Assembly (NCBI RefSeq): GCF_000821245.2
Contig: NZ_LN611423.1
Location: forward strand, 135,654-199,653
DNA: 64,000 nucleotides
Reading direction: 5' to 3'
DNA from: Virgibacillus senegalensis
GTDB lineage: Bacteria > Bacillota > Bacilli > Bacillales > Amphibacillaceae
Positions 16,351 to 27,984 of the stretch are shown piece by piece (the first letter of the stretch is position 1; every line of letters starts with the position of its first letter). The position numbers were made by a program, and so were the translations under genes. Under the pieces are notes generated by a model. It worked only from the letters and a program-made list of their open reading frames with translations, did no database searches and was not told the origin of the DNA.

Positions 16351-17898
16351 TTATAGCATTTCCGAAGTCGTTTTCGGCTGCATCAAATGAGACAAATAGT
16401 CTGGTCCTCCGGCTTTTGAATCAGTTCCCGACATGTTGAAACCGCCGAATGGATGGTAACCGACGATAGCTGCGGTACATCCTCTGTTGAAGTACAGATT
16501 GCCGACATGGAAGTCTTCACGAGCCTGTTCGATGTGGGCCCGGTTATTGGTAATTACTGCACCTGTCAAGCCATATTCGGTATTGTTGGCAATTTCGATT
16601 GCTTCGTCGAAGTCTTTTGCTTTTGTGAAACCGACTACTGGACCGAAGATTTCTTCTTGCATAATACGGGATTCAGGAGCCAAGTCAGCAAAAACAGTCG
16701 GTTGGATGAACCAGCCTTGGGAATTGTCCCCTGTTCCGCCGGCCATCAGCTTGCCTTCCTGTTTACCGACTTCAATGTAGTCAAGAATTTTATTGTATGC
16801 ACCTTCATCGATAACCGGCCCCATGTACGTATCATGACGGCTTGGATCCTGGACGTTCACTTCCTTCGTCTTTTCGACTACGCGGGCCAGGAGATCATCA
16901 TAAATATCTTGATGCGCTACGACTCGGGAGCAAGCCGAACATTTTTGGCCTGAGAAACCGAATGCGGAATAAGTAATGGCATCGGCAGCAAGCTCAAGAT
17001 CAGAATTGTCATCGACAACAATGGTGTCCTTTCCTCCCATTTCGATAATGGAGCGTTTCAACCATTTTTGTCCTGGCTGTACAACTGCTGCACGCTCGTA
17101 AATGCGGGTTCCGACTTCACGGGAGCCGGTAAAATTGATGAATCTAGTGCGAGGATGATCTACTAAATAGTCCCCTACTTCTGAACCGCTACCCGGAACG
17201 AAGTTTACAACACCAGCCGGCATCCCCGCCTCTTCAAGCACTTCCATTAGCTTGTAGGCAATGATCGGTGTCGCACTTGCAGGCTTTAGCAATACCGTAT
17301 TGCCGGCTACCATAGGTGCAACGGTTGTTCCAGCCATAATGGCGAATAAGAAGTTCCATGGAGAAATGGTGATTCCCACACCGAGCGGGATATAGTGAAG
17401 CCGGTTGTTTTCAATTTCGCGGCTGTTCACCTCAACGCCATTTTTCATATCAAGCATTTGGCGGCCGTAATATTCCATGAAATCGATCGCTTCTGCCGTA
17501 TCGGCGTCTGCTTCTTTCCACGGTTTTCCGCCTTCTTTTACGAGGTGGGCCGTAAATTCGTGCTTGCGTCTGCGCACGATGGCTGCAGCGCGGAACAGAA
17601 TATCAGCACGCATTTCCGGATTGGTCTTCCTCCACCATTCAAATGTTTCATCTGCTACTTTCATTGCTTTTTCAGCAAGCTCCTGGTTAGCTTTCGAAAC
17701 ATAACCAATCACTTCAGATTTATTCGCAGGATTGTAAGAAACGATTTTTTCTTCGGTAGTAATACGCTCTCCACCAATAATCAACGGATACTCTTTGCCG
17801 AAGTTTTCTTCAGCTTTTTTCAGCTCCGCTTCCAATGCTTTACGATTCTCTTCAATCGTAAAATCTGTAAAAGGTTCGTGCTTGTAAGGTGTTACCAT
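16351..17898 (-). CDS. rocA: L-glutamate gamma-semialdehyde dehydrogenase (1-pyrroline-5-carboxylate dehydrogenase)
   Basis: An NAD+-dependent aldehyde dehydrogenase performing the last step of proline and arginine breakdown, glutamate semialdehyde to glutamate. At 515 residues it has the usual RocA length. The general-base Glu lies in [13 protein letters not shown] and the nucleophilic Cys in [21 protein letters not shown] and the later [11 protein letters not shown] are also classic. AAGGAGG is too close to the ATG at 17904 and well spaced for 17898, giving [13 protein letters not shown]. It lies near the proline symporter, so uptake and catabolism of proline may be linked. No proline dehydrogenase is in the window. 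Confidence 0.95.
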   Translation of the reverse strand: MVTPYKHEPFTDFTIEENRKALEAELKKAEENFGKEYPLIIGGERITTEEKIVSYNPANKSEVIGYVSKANQELAEKAMKVADETFEWWRKTNPEMRADILFRAAAIVRRRKHEFTAHLVKEGGKPWKEADADTAEAIDFMEYYGRQMLDMKNGVEVNSREIENNRLHYIPLGVGITISPWNFLFAIMAGTTVAPMVAGNTVLLKPASATPIIAYKLMEVLEEAGMPAGVVNFVPGSGSEVGDYLVDHPRTRFINFTGSREVGTRIYERAAVVQPGQKWLKRSIIEMGGKDTIVVDDNSDLELAADAITYSAFGFSGQKCSACSRVVAHQDIYDDLLARVVEKTKEVNVQDPSRHDTYMGPVIDEGAYNKILDYIEVGKQEGKLMAGGTGDNSQGWFIQPTVFADLAPESRIMQEEIFGPVVGFTKAKDFDEAIEIANNTEYGLTGAVITNNRAHIEQAREDFHVGNLYFNRGCTAAIVGYHPFGGFNMSGTDSKAGGPDYLSHLMQPKTTSEML

Positions 17899-17974
17899 GA
17901 ACATGACCTCCTTATTCTATCAAACATTCAGGCCTGAGCTTGCTTTACTAGATTGTCAGGCACAACCATTTTCC

Positions 17975-18003
17975 ATTTTAACCGAAAATGTCGCACAATT
18001 CAA
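17975..18003 (-). promoter_or_regulatory. Predicted rocA promoter
   Basis: On the minus strand TTGAAT, a 17-nt spacer and TAAAAT. A loose match to a CcpA cre site (CGAAAGCGTTTGAA) overlaps the -35 box, with about three mismatches, so catabolite control is only a possibility. Confidence 0.4.
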
Positions 18004-18018
18004 ACGCTTTCGAAAAGG

Positions 18019-19134
18019 CTATTGATAGATATGGACTTTTGGTTCGTCTTCACCTGCATCTCTTGTGATCAGGCTTTCCTGTCGCTGATTGGACTTAATA
18101 TTGATTTCCAGGTCGTAGTAATTTTCAAACGTTTCCATGGCCACCCCGTATACATATTGGGTAAATCCAACCACTTCCGCTTTTCCTTGAAATTCAATTG
18201 GTATTTCAATTCTGAGTTTTTTCAATTCGTCATCGATGTAAAAGCCTTTTCCGATCACTCCTGTGTAATTCGGGAAGTATTCCCCTACATCCTGTTCAAA
18301 TGTCTTCATCCGATCGCTTTCTTCAGAGTAATTCTCTTTAGCCTCGCCAGAAGGAAACAACACGTTTTCTTCGTCAATTGACTCCCATTCCCCGATAGAA
18401 GAGGAATTGGCAGAAACGGACGTTGTGGCAACAAATTCTCCCGGAACAAGCGCGCTCCGTTCTTCCTCCCGGTAAAGGGCAATCATAATCGGTACATCGG
18501 GCATGTCTTCCATTCCTCTGACACGCTCCAATATTTGCTGGGCTATTTTCTTCCCTTCACGAAGCATTTCTTTCTGACTAATATCTTCATAATAGTACGG
18601 GCCGCCTTCTTCTGTCTGGAACCGATAGTTAGACTTCAGCGCGATCCCGATCGACATACCGCCCAGCTCCACTGTATTTTCTCCAGTTTTTTGCAAGTAG
18701 TCCTGTTCGAGGATGTGCGATAAATACCTCGGATTGTCCCTGAAAACTTCTTCTTTCGATCCTTTTTCCACTTTCGGGTTCAAATCGTCAATCCAGGTAA
18801 GCACCGTTTCTTCATCGATTTTCTGGCCTTCCTGAAAGTAGTACTTGTCTGGGTCAAAGGCTTGCTTCGAGTGCCTGCGCAAGCCTTCTTCAAATTCCCC
18901 AATATCCAACCGGTTGGCGATCTGATCTACGATTACCCCCCGGGCTTTGCTAACCTTGTAAGGGAGGATTACCTTGTACTCTTCTTCCGTCACATTGTAG
19001 CTGGGAATGATGGCCGTTTCCTGGCTGGTATCATCCTGATTCTCTTCGATGATTTCCTCATCATTGTTAAAGGAAGGCGCACACCCGGAAACTGCCAGGA
19101 GTACACACAACCAAATGACTGCTTTTCTTTTCAT
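18019..19134 (-). CDS. camS: CamS family lipoprotein (YerH)
   Basis: A surface lipoprotein of the CamS family, whose staphylococcal member yields a sex-pheromone peptide from its signal sequence. The 371-residue protein has a lipoprotein signal (WLCVLLAVSGC), so it is expected to be lipidated at Cys and anchored outside the membrane. The remainder is the soluble CamS domain (SYNVTEEEYKVILPYKVSKA onward). The cellular function is not established. The frame can be read from GTG at 19143; the ATG at 19134, after GGGGTGA, is preferred. It follows ligA by 11 nt in the pcrB-pcrA-ligA-camS operon, as in B. subtilis. Confidence 0.92.
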   Translation of the reverse strand: MKRKAVIWLCVLLAVSGCAPSFNNDEEIIEENQDDTSQETAIIPSYNVTEEEYKVILPYKVSKARGVIVDQIANRLDIGEFEEGLRRHSKQAFDPDKYYFQEGQKIDEETVLTWIDDLNPKVEKGSKEEVFRDNPRYLSHILEQDYLQKTGENTVELGGMSIGIALKSNYRFQTEEGGPYYYEDISQKEMLREGKKIAQQILERVRGMEDMPDVPIMIALYREEERSALVPGEFVATTSVSANSSSIGEWESIDEENVLFPSGEAKENYSEESDRMKTFEQDVGEYFPNYTGVIGKGFYIDDELKKLRIEIPIEFQGKAEVVGFTQYVYGVAMETFENYYDLEINIKSNQRQESLITRDAGEDEPKVHIYQ

Positions 19135-19145
19135 CCTGTTCACCC

Positions 19146-21164
<2,019 letters not shown>

Positions 21165-23390
21165 TTATTCTTTAGTGATTGGTGCGAACTTTGCCAGAAG
21201 CCGCTTGATGCCTGTCGGTGCAGGAAATGCAATATCCAGTTCCATCGCTTCCCCTTCGCCATGGACCTTGACCACCGTTCCCTGTCCCCACTTTTTGTGA
21301 TTGGCTTTATCACCCGGCTGCCAGCCGATACTTTCTCCTCCAGTTGTCGCAGGCCGGTTGATTTTCTTCGCAGACCTTTTCGGTGCGGCGAACGGATCTG
21401 GTTTCGACTGGGTCGGCCCGAATCCGAACGGTGCTTGCTTGGCCTCTTCCAATCCTTCCACCAGCTCTTCGGGAATTTCATTGATAAAACGGCTGACCGG
21501 ATTCATATTGGTACGGCCGAACAATGTCCGCATTTTGGCATGGGTGAGGAACAATTGCTTTTCTGCCCGCGTGATCCCTACATAGGCAAGGCGGCGCTCC
21601 TCTTCCATTTCTTCTTCATCCATAATCGAGCGGCTGTGCGGAAAGACATTTTCCTCCATGCCGATCAGGAAGACGACTGGGAACTCCAGCCCTTTGGCAG
21701 CGTGCAGCGTCATAAGGACGATTTTATTATCGCCCATTGGATCGTCGTCGACCCTGTCGATATCGGCAATAAGCGCCAAATCTGTCAGGAAGGCAATCAA
21801 CGTTTTGTCTTCACTGTTTTCTTCAAAATGCTTGGTAACTGTCTTGAATTCCTCGAGGTTTTCCAGGCGACTCTGCGCTTCAATGCTGCGCTCATTCCTT
21901 AGCATCTCTTCATAGCCTGTCCCTTTTAAAACTTGTTCAACCATGTCGGTTGCGGACAGGAATTCCTGCTGTTGTGTCCAATTGCGGATCAAGCCGCCGA
22001 ATTCAGCAAGCGATTTGGCGGCTTTCGCGCTTACTCCGGTGAAGTCGACCTCCTGGACAGCTGTGTAAAGGGAAATACCGTGTTCGGCTGCGTACGCCTG
22101 CAGCTTCTCGAGTGATGTCTTTCCTACACCGCGTTTCGGTTCGTTGACGACACGCGCGAAGCTCAAATCATCATCCGGATTGGCAATCAAACGAAGATAG
22201 GCCAGCATGTCTTTGATTTCTTTTCTGTCATAGAACTTGGTACCGCCGACGATTTGATAAGGAATATTCGCTTTCACAAACGTTTCCTCGATCGAACGCG
22301 ATTGGGCGTTGGTCCGGTACAAAACGGCAATGTCCTTGTACGTATAGTCGCCAGACGCAATGAATTCTTCCACTTTATCGGCAACGAACAGTCCTTCATC
22401 CTGCTCGGTAGCTGCCTGATAATAACGGATTTTGCTGCCTTCATTATTTTCCGTCCACAGGTTTTTCGGTTTTCTGCCGGAGTTGTTTTTGATGACCGTA
22501 TTAGCTGCATCCAGAATCGATTTAGTGGAGCGGTAGTTTTGCTCGAGCATCACGGTCGTCGCATTCGGATAATCTTTTTCAAAGGACAGGATGTTTTGAA
22601 TGTCCGCTCCCCGCCAACGGTAAATCGACTGATCGGAATCGCCGACAACGCACAGATTCTGATAGCGGTCCGCCAATTGTTTTACCAGGTAATATTGTGC
22701 ATGGTTCGTATCCTGGTACTCATCGACATGGATGTATTGAAAACGGCGTTGATAATATTCCAACACTTCCGGCACGCGGTCGAACAGGTTGATCGTCTGC
22801 ATGATCAAATCGTCAAAGTCGAGCGACTGGTTCTTTCTCAAAGTCTTCTGGTAGCGCTCATAGACCTCGGCAGTCTGTTTTTCATAGAAGTTTCCAACCG
22901 TTTTGCTGTACTCCTCCGGGGTGATCAGCTCATTTTTCGCCGAACTGATTGCGCCGAGCATGGCTCGAGGCTCGAATTTTTTCGGATCGATATTCAGGTC
23001 TTTTAAGATTTGCTTGATGACAGACAATTGATCACTGCTGTCGAGTATCGAGAAATTGCTGTTAATGCCAATCCGATCGATATCCCTGCGCAATATCCTC
23101 ACACACATCGAGTGGAACGTCGAAACCCAAATATTTGCTCCTTCCGGTCCGACAAGCTGGTATACTCTTTCTTTCATTTCCCTTGCTGCTTTGTTGGTGA
23201 ACGTAATCGCCAAAATGCTTCGCGGCGAAACTTCTTTTTCCCCAAGCAAGTAAGCAATTCGGTGGGTTAGCGCACGGGTCTTCCCACTTCCTGCTCCGGC
23301 CATAATCAAAAGCGGACCTTCTGTATGGGTTACCGCTCTACGTTGTTCTTTATTTAATCCTTTCAGCAAGTCATCCATCGTTTGACTCAC
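21165..23390 (-). CDS. pcrA: ATP-dependent DNA helicase PcrA
   Basis: A superfamily 1A 3'-5' helicase needed for repair, replication fork restart and rolling-circle plasmid replication. The 741-residue protein has Walker A ([15 protein letters not shown]), motif Ia ([15 protein letters not shown]), Walker B ([12 protein letters not shown]), motif III ([14 protein letters not shown]), the [10 protein letters not shown] motif and motif VI ([17 protein letters not shown]). A basic C-terminal tail ends in an RNA-polymerase-binding Tudor-like module ([14 protein letters not shown]). The frame opens at 23402; GTG at 23390, 8 nt after GGTGG, fits best, with ATG 23378 as an alternative. It begins 14 nt after pcrB. 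Confidence 0.97.
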   Translation of the reverse strand: MSQTMDDLLKGLNKEQRRAVTHTEGPLLIMAGAGSGKTRALTHRIAYLLGEKEVSPRSILAITFTNKAAREMKERVYQLVGPEGANIWVSTFHSMCVRILRRDIDRIGINSNFSILDSSDQLSVIKQILKDLNIDPKKFEPRAMLGAISSAKNELITPEEYSKTVGNFYEKQTAEVYERYQKTLRKNQSLDFDDLIMQTINLFDRVPEVLEYYQRRFQYIHVDEYQDTNHAQYYLVKQLADRYQNLCVVGDSDQSIYRWRGADIQNILSFEKDYPNATTVMLEQNYRSTKSILDAANTVIKNNSGRKPKNLWTENNEGSKIRYYQAATEQDEGLFVADKVEEFIASGDYTYKDIAVLYRTNAQSRSIEETFVKANIPYQIVGGTKFYDRKEIKDMLAYLRLIANPDDDLSFARVVNEPKRGVGKTSLEKLQAYAAEHGISLYTAVQEVDFTGVSAKAAKSLAEFGGLIRNWTQQQEFLSATDMVEQVLKGTGYEEMLRNERSIEAQSRLENLEEFKTVTKHFEENSEDKTLIAFLTDLALIADIDRVDDDPMGDNKIVLMTLHAAKGLEFPVVFLIGMEENVFPHSRSIMDEEEMEEERRLAYVGITRAEKQLFLTHAKMRTLFGRTNMNPVSRFINEIPEELVEGLEEAKQAPFGFGPTQSKPDPFAAPKRSAKKINRPATTGGESIGWQPGDKANHKKWGQGTVVKVHGEGEAMELDIAFPAPTGIKRLLAKFAPITKE

Positions 23391-23404
23391 ATGTGACACC
23401 ACCT

Positions 23405-24094
23405 TTATTTATTTCCCTTGACTGCTTTGACGGTTTTCAATGCACTTTTCAAATCATCGTACACACTGTTGCCGACGATAACCACATCTGCATATTGCTT
23501 CATTTCCTTTGCCTGCTCAGGAGCCGAAATACCTCCGCCGTAAAACAACAATGTCTGCTCGAGTTCCCTGCTTACTTTTTCAACAAGCCGGGGATCCCCA
23601 TACGTACCGCTGTATTCCAGGTAAAAAATCGGCAAACGGAACATCTTCTCTGCCATTTGAGCATAAGCGACAACGTCTTCCTCGGAAGGCTTGAAGCAGT
23701 CGGTAACCTGGAATGCCTTTGCTTCATCATTTAAGATGCAATAGCCTTCGACGAACAATTCATTCCAGTCGATAACATCTCCATATGCTTTTACCGCCTG
23801 GTGCTGCAGGTCGAGCATCCATCTCTTATCGCGGCTGTTTAACACCATCGGTATATAGTAAAAATCAAAGCCCGGAGTGATTGCTTCCAAGTTAGATACC
23901 TCCAACACGACAGGTACTGTGAAGCGACGGATCCTTCCCAACAGATTCAGAACGTTATCCAAGGTGACATTGTCGGTTCCCCCGACGATCACTGCGTCAG
24001 TGCCCGATTCACACACCTGTTCCAACGCTTCATCGGAAATTTCCTTATCGGGATCCAGCTTGAAAACATGCTCCCACTGCTTCATATCATACAT
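23405..24094 (-). CDS. pcrB: Heptaprenylglyceryl phosphate synthase PcrB
   Basis: A TIM-barrel prenyltransferase that joins sn-glycerol-1-phosphate to heptaprenyl diphosphate, forming an archaeal-type ether lipid precursor. The 229-residue protein contains [10 protein letters not shown] near the start, the middle [22 protein letters not shown], the prenyl-binding [11 protein letters not shown] and the late phosphate-binding [14 protein letters not shown] and [10 protein letters not shown]. The ATG at 24094 has GGAGGTAG 7 nt upstream. It is the first gene of the pcrB-pcrA-ligA-camS operon. Confidence 0.96.
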   Translation of the reverse strand: MYDMKQWEHVFKLDPDKEISDEALEQVCESGTDAVIVGGTDNVTLDNVLNLLGRIRRFTVPVVLEVSNLEAITPGFDFYYIPMVLNSRDKRWMLDLQHQAVKAYGDVIDWNELFVEGYCILNDEAKAFQVTDCFKPSEEDVVAYAQMAEKMFRLPIFYLEYSGTYGDPRLVEKVSRELEQTLLFYGGGISAPEQAKEMKQYADVVIVGNSVYDDLKSALKTVKAVKGNK

Positions 24095-24187
24095 TCAATA
24101 ACTACCTCCATCCGGAGCCGGCCACGGCCCGGCTGCTAAAGTGAAGCCCCTGAATCCACAGAGGTTCTATTCTATATCCATCTAATC

Positions 24188-24196
24188 ATTATACCA
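24188..24196 (-). promoter_or_regulatory. Extended -10 promoter for the pcrB operon
   Basis: On the minus strand TGGTATAAT, an extended -10 element about 95 nt before pcrB. No good -35 box is present. The leader holds a G+C-rich hairpin (AGCCGGG / GCCGGCT). Confidence 0.4.
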
Positions 24197-24251
24197 AAAA
24201 ACAATCAATGAATAGAGTGAAAAAAGCGTGAAGTTTTAGGAAAACCAAGAC

Positions 24252-24321
24252 CAGGGACTGACCCCCACCACATTAGCGTGTTAGCGCGACGCAGTGTTAG
24301 ACCGGTGGGGGACTGTCCCCG
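24252..24321. repeat. Dispersed palindromic repeat, copy 1
   Basis: GGGACTGACCCCCACC at the left is matched by GGTGGGGGACTGTCCC at the right, with a loop containing ATTAGCGTGTTAGCG. A related palindrome is at 60277-60336. Non-coding and likely one of a family of short mobile palindromes. Confidence 0.75.
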
Positions 24322-24441
24322 GCTTGAGCGGCGGACGATAATACGATCCTTCATTGGACTTTTCTTATGAAATGGAAGGATTCTATGTTCTTCTAATGGA
24401 ATAAGTAAAATAAATGACCAAAAGAAAAGGGGGAATATTAC

Positions 24442-25293
24442 TTGGTGAAGAGAAAACCAAGATTAGTCTTACGTGTAGAAGATTTAGAAAGGTCGATTGC
24501 TTTCTATACCTCTGTCTTAAAATGGGCGAGGGAAGCAGAGTTTTTGGATGGGGAGATCCTCCAGCTGCGCATTCCAAGCGGAGATGCTGCCATTCTAACC
24601 AGTAACTCAAAGGTAGATATCACCGAATATACAGATGTAGCTTTCGTCGAACCGAAGCCCGGCAACCGTTTTTACCTCATGGGGGAAAAGGTAGCTGTTC
24701 TTCAAAAAAGGCTGGAGCAAATGGGATTGAATAATTATGAAACGGAAATAGATCCTGGCTTTGGACAAACGATATTCATTTCCGATCCGGATGGCTATAT
24801 TGCGTCCTACTGGGAAGAATTGCACATGCCCGATGAAGAAATAATTGATTTGTATAAAAATGGACCGGATAAGCTTGAACAGTCATTGGCTGGTTTGACA
24901 GAACAATCCCTTGACCTACGTCGAGCCCAAGGAAAGTGGTCTATCAGGCAAACCGTCCTTCACCTTATCGATTCCGATTTAACCACATTCAATCGAATGA
25001 AATATGCCTTGGCCGAGTCTGGCAGGGACTATACCGTTAATCCCTATGATCCAAACCAGTGGGTATCCGGTACGGAATATGGTAAAAGACCGATTGATAC
25101 AGAAGTAAAACTGTTTCGGTATTTAAGAGAACACATTATAAGTCTTTGCGAGTTACTTCCAGATGCCCTGGACCGTTCCGTCCGAACAGAACAAGGAGAA
25201 CTGACTGTCCGAACCATGGTTAAAATGGTCGCCGGTCATGCCAAGGGACACATCAAGCAAATAGAGGAAACACGACAAGTACACAACATTTAA
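24442..25293 (+). CDS. VOC (glyoxalase-like) / DinB-like fusion protein
   Basis: A 283-residue protein joining two enzyme-type folds. Residues 1-130 are a vicinal-oxygen-chelate domain (LVLRVEDLERSIAFYTSVLK at the start, IFISDPDGYIASYWEE at the end). Residues 135-283 are a DinB/YfiT-like four-helix bundle. The characteristic metal-binding His positions are visible in KWSIRQTVLHLIDSD and MVAGHAKGHIKQIEE. DinB-fold proteins include thiol-dependent transferases using bacillithiol, so a thiol-linked detoxification role is plausible but unproven. Start is TTG 24442, 8 nt after AAGGGGG. It is a lone plus-strand gene facing a methyltransferase. Confidence 0.87.
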   Translation: MVKRKPRLVLRVEDLERSIAFYTSVLKWAREAEFLDGEILQLRIPSGDAAILTSNSKVDITEYTDVAFVEPKPGNRFYLMGEKVAVLQKRLEQMGLNNYETEIDPGFGQTIFISDPDGYIASYWEELHMPDEEIIDLYKNGPDKLEQSLAGLTEQSLDLRRAQGKWSIRQTVLHLIDSDLTTFNRMKYALAESGRDYTVNPYDPNQWVSGTEYGKRPIDTEVKLFRYLREHIISLCELLPDALDRSVRTEQGELTVRTMVKMVAGHAKGHIKQIEETRQVHNI

Positions 25294-25340
25294 CTAAGAC
25301 CGACTCCTTAATATCGTGTGTAACGGTAATCTCTTCGAAA

Positions 25341-25369
25341 AAACCGCCTGGTTCGGTTCCAAGCGGTTT
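25341..25369. terminator. Terminator between convergent genes
   Basis: AAACCGC pairs with GCGGTTT, with A-rich and T-rich flanks, between the convergent VOC/DinB and methyltransferase genes. Probably bidirectional. Confidence 0.65.
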
Positions 25370-25398
25370 CCCTATTTCTTCTTCTCTTGAACAGATGG

Positions 25399-25986
25399 TT
25401 ATTTTTGTGCAAGGAGAATGTACACCTTATCGGTAGGTTTCAGCTTCTTGACGACACGGAAACCCTCCTTTACCATTTCCTGTTCCATATCTTCGGCGGC
25501 AATTCTAGGATGATGGTTGCTATCCTCCTCGTGCTTTTCCAACTCGACACAGACAAAATATCCTTCCGGTTTCAGTACTTGCCTGATTTGCTGCAAAGAT
25601 TTGGATAAGGGGTCGATTTCATGAAGAACCAGCGACGCAATTGCAATATCTACCGAATCACCAGGTAATGGTATATCATCAATCCGTCCGTTTAATGTCC
25701 GGACATTCATCAGCTTGTGTTTTTTCACCTTGGATTGGATGACCTCCAACATGTCAGGGTCTACATCCAATGCATAAACCGGTCCACCAGACGCCTTTGC
25801 GGCAGGAATCGTTAGATAACCCGTCCCGGCTCCTAAGTCCAAAAACGTGTTTCCTTGCTTGACCGGAATCATACTGAAAAGCTGGTCCGGTGGTATATCG
25901 CCTCTTTTATCCGGATTCTCTAGGAATTCCATTTTTCTCGCCAACCGTTCCTTTTTCATCTGTTCATCATGCTTATGTTTTTCCAT
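25399..25986 (-). CDS. Class I SAM-dependent methyltransferase
   Basis: A small-molecule-type methyltransferase of 195 residues. The Rossmann SAM-binding motif I is FLDLGAGTGYLTIPAA, motif II is VYALDVDPDML, and IAIASLVLHEID and the LKPEGYFVCVEL post-motif follow in order. The substrate cannot be told from sequence; the size and layout resemble UbiE/arsenite-methyltransferase-like proteins. It lies 40 nt downstream of the flavoprotein gene on the same strand and may share its transcript. Confidence 0.88.
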   Translation of the reverse strand: MEKHKHDEQMKKERLARKMEFLENPDKRGDIPPDQLFSMIPVKQGNTFLDLGAGTGYLTIPAAKASGGPVYALDVDPDMLEVIQSKVKKHKLMNVRTLNGRIDDIPLPGDSVDIAIASLVLHEIDPLSKSLQQIRQVLKPEGYFVCVELEKHEEDSNHHPRIAAEDMEQEMVKEGFRVVKKLKPTDKVYILLAQK

Positions 25987-26026
25987 ATAGTTTACTCCTC
26001 CTCTTTTTCACTACTTGAGATCGTTT

Positions 26027-26926
26027 TTAAAAGTCTTCATTCACTAAATCTGCTACTACGCCAATCGCTGTTCTACACCCCTCGCTTGCAGCGATTACCA
26101 ACTGGGCAGGGGCAACAAGGGCATTATCCCCACATGCATACACCCCTTCGACTTCCGTACGGCCGAAATCATCTGTTTCTACTCCGCCCATTGTATTCAA
26201 TGAGCACCCTAAACTTTCTATTAATGAGGATGCCTGCCTGAGCTCGCTCGCAACAAAGCCGCCTTCTCTTTCCAATTCCTCCCCTCCCTTGAATCTGATT
26301 ATTTTCAGCTGGCCCTTGTCACCTTGAAAGCTGTCTATTTCTTTGTCGATGATCCGGATATTTTTCTTCAATAACAATTCTTTTTGTTCTGCTGTGAAAG
26401 GAGCTTTTCCATTCGTAGAAACCACCAGGTCTTTACTCCAATTAGCTATCAATTTCACACCATGCATGGCACGCTCATCTTCTGCCACGACAACTAGTGG
26501 ACGGTCTCTTAATTCCCATCCATCACAAAACGGACAACTGAACAAACTCGTCCCGTAAAATTCATGAATTCCCTCAATATCAGGCAACACGTCTGTAAGT
26601 CCTGTGGCTAAAATGACCTTTCTGGTTCGATAACGGTTACCACCACCTGTATGAACCAAGAGGGCTCCGTCTTCTTTTTGAATATCTGTCACACGTTGAT
26701 TCTGGATTTCAATACTGGGATATTGCTTCAATTCTTCCTTGGCTAGTCGTTTGAATTCCGATGGTTTAATCCGATCTCTTGTAATAAATCCATGAGATTC
26801 ATACGTGACCGCATTTCTTGGTTTGTCTTCATCGAATAGCACGATTTTCTTTTTTGCCCTAGCAAGAACGAGGGATGCATTCAATCCCGCCGGTCCTCCT
26901 CCGACAATTACACAATCTAACAACAC
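26027..26926 (-). CDS. Thioredoxin-reductase-like flavoprotein (NAD(P)/FAD oxidoreductase)
   Basis: A 299-residue FAD-dependent oxidoreductase. The FAD-binding dinucleotide fold (DCVIVGGGPAGLNASLVLAR) is at the N-terminus. A redox-active CPFC motif is in the middle (FSCPFCDGWE), and YACGDNALVAPAQLVIAASEG near the end completes the FAD site. This is the thioredoxin reductase layout, but overall it belongs to the short TrxB-like group whose partner is often unknown. The frame can be read from 26944, but that codon overlaps the AAGGAGG ribosome site; GTG 26926, 8 nt downstream, is preferred. An Rrf2 regulator lies immediately upstream, and both genes share the same palindrome. Confidence 0.9.
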   Translation of the reverse strand: MLLDCVIVGGGPAGLNASLVLARAKKKIVLFDEDKPRNAVTYESHGFITRDRIKPSEFKRLAKEELKQYPSIEIQNQRVTDIQKEDGALLVHTGGGNRYRTRKVILATGLTDVLPDIEGIHEFYGTSLFSCPFCDGWELRDRPLVVVAEDERAMHGVKLIANWSKDLVVSTNGKAPFTAEQKELLLKKNIRIIDKEIDSFQGDKGQLKIIRFKGGEELEREGGFVASELRQASSLIESLGCSLNTMGGVETDDFGRTEVEGVYACGDNALVAPAQLVIAASEGCRTAIGVVADLVNEDF

Positions 26927-26950
26927 ATCTGTTTCCTCCTTCAATAAAGT

Positions 26951-26970
26951 ATATTAAAGACTCTTAATAT
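26951..26970. promoter_or_regulatory. Palindromic operator before the flavoprotein gene
   Basis: ATATTAA-AGACTC-TTAATAT, perfect 7-bp arms. Nearly the same 20-mer is at 27458-27477 before the Rrf2 gene. Confidence 0.7.
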
Positions 26971-26990
26971 CTATAATTTGGGTAAAAAAA

Positions 26991-27434
26991 TTAGTGAGAA
27001 TGGTTTAATGTGTTTTTCTCATCCCGTGCAGCTTCCATTTGTTTGGCAATATCACTGATATATTTTTGGTCTAATTCCTGTCTCAATTTTTCTTCTGCAT
27101 CGAACATCACGTTTTCAATCAAACATTCCCCACTCTTGGATTCTTCATGTTCCATGGAACAACTGAAAAGCGTTGTCTTCCCCTCAATCGCCTGTATTAC
27201 ATCCAAAAACGAGATTTCACTGGAACGCCTTGCAATACTGTATCCGCCTTTCACACCAGGTGTTGACTCAATCAATCCCGCCTTCACCAGCTTGGTTAAA
27301 ATTTTGGACAAGTATGTCGAAGACAAGTCTTGAGCCTTCGCCAGCTGGTCTACACCAACTGATTTCCCCCTTGGCACTAACATTAAATGCACCATGGTGT
27401 GTAAGGCGTAATTGGTCGCTTTGGAATATTTCAT
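26991..27434 (-). CDS. Rrf2 family transcriptional regulator
   Basis: A 147-residue repressor-type regulator. The N-terminal winged helix has KATNYALHTMVHLMLVPRG, the DLSSTYLSKILTKLVKAGL recognition region and the GVKGGYSIARR wing typical of Rrf2 proteins. Two cysteines follow (FSCSMEHE and GECLIENVM), fewer than the three used by Fe-S members such as NsrR and IscR. Thiol-based redox sensing like that of other Rrf2 proteins is therefore possible. It lies upstream of a CPFC flavoprotein on the same strand, and the near-identical palindromes before both genes suggest autoregulation and control of the flavoprotein. Confidence 0.92.
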   Translation of the reverse strand: MKYSKATNYALHTMVHLMLVPRGKSVGVDQLAKAQDLSSTYLSKILTKLVKAGLIESTPGVKGGYSIARRSSEISFLDVIQAIEGKTTLFSCSMEHEESKSGECLIENVMFDAEEKLRQELDQKYISDIAKQMEAARDEKNTLNHSH

Positions 27435-27457
27435 TTAACGTTCCCACCTCTCAAAAT

Positions 27458-27477
27458 ATATTAAAGACCTTTAATAT
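27458..27477. promoter_or_regulatory. Palindromic operator before the Rrf2 gene
   Basis: ATATTAAAG-AC-CTTTAATAT, perfect 9-bp arms, 23 nt before the start codon. It matches the site at 26951-26970, giving a shared core ATATTAAAGAC with TTAATAT. Confidence 0.72.
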
Positions 27478-27555
27478 CCTTAATTAGTGTAAACGAAAGA
27501 AATCAAAATTGCAAATGGATTACCGGTATTTTCAAGAGACTTATTCATTTACCAG

Positions 27556-27968
27556 CTAAGTATAGGTAACATAGGTACCTCCGATAAAGTCGTGAATTCC
27601 CCGGTTATCTTTTAGAACAAGGACCATTGCAGCGCTAATAAGGGTAGTGATGCCGAATGTCGCTAATCCCAGCAGAAAATAGCCGACAAGTTCTCTCAAT
27701 ATCATATTGGACAGCTTTACCCTCTTTCCATCCACCCGTTTCAATTTGATTTTACAAATACGCTTACCTATAACATAACCACCCCATACTACCGGTGTAA
27801 TGGTGAAATAATCAGTATACACCAGTTTCCAGGTTACTCCACTCAACGAGTCAATCGAAAAACCCCCCTTTGAAACGTACAATGTCAAACCGCTAAAGAA
27901 GATAAGAATTAGAGCATCCAGTAGCCTTGCAAGTAATCGGATTACAAACCCGGCGTATCCCGTTCCAT
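27556..27968 (-). pseudogene. RDD family membrane protein, frameshifted near the start
   Basis: A small integral membrane protein of the RDD family. The intact part (from 27888, and by frame from about 27951) shows FVIRLLARLLDALILIFF with the family Arg and Asp, further hydrophobic helices and the C-terminal HDFIGGTYV Asp. A well-placed start exists (ATG 27968, 7 nt after AAGGGGG) but in another frame: it reads MERDTPGL then stop. One extra G in the run at 27949-27951 would restore MERDTPGFVIRLLARL. So a one-base deletion, real or a sequencing error, separates start and body. Otherwise only a TTG at 27888 could start a truncated form. Confidence 0.7.
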
Positions 27969-27984
27969 TCTCATACCCCCTTAT

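Noticed and set aside
17990..18010. CcpA cre site at the rocA promoter
   Set aside because: About three mismatches to the consensus; noted under the promoter but not called as a site.
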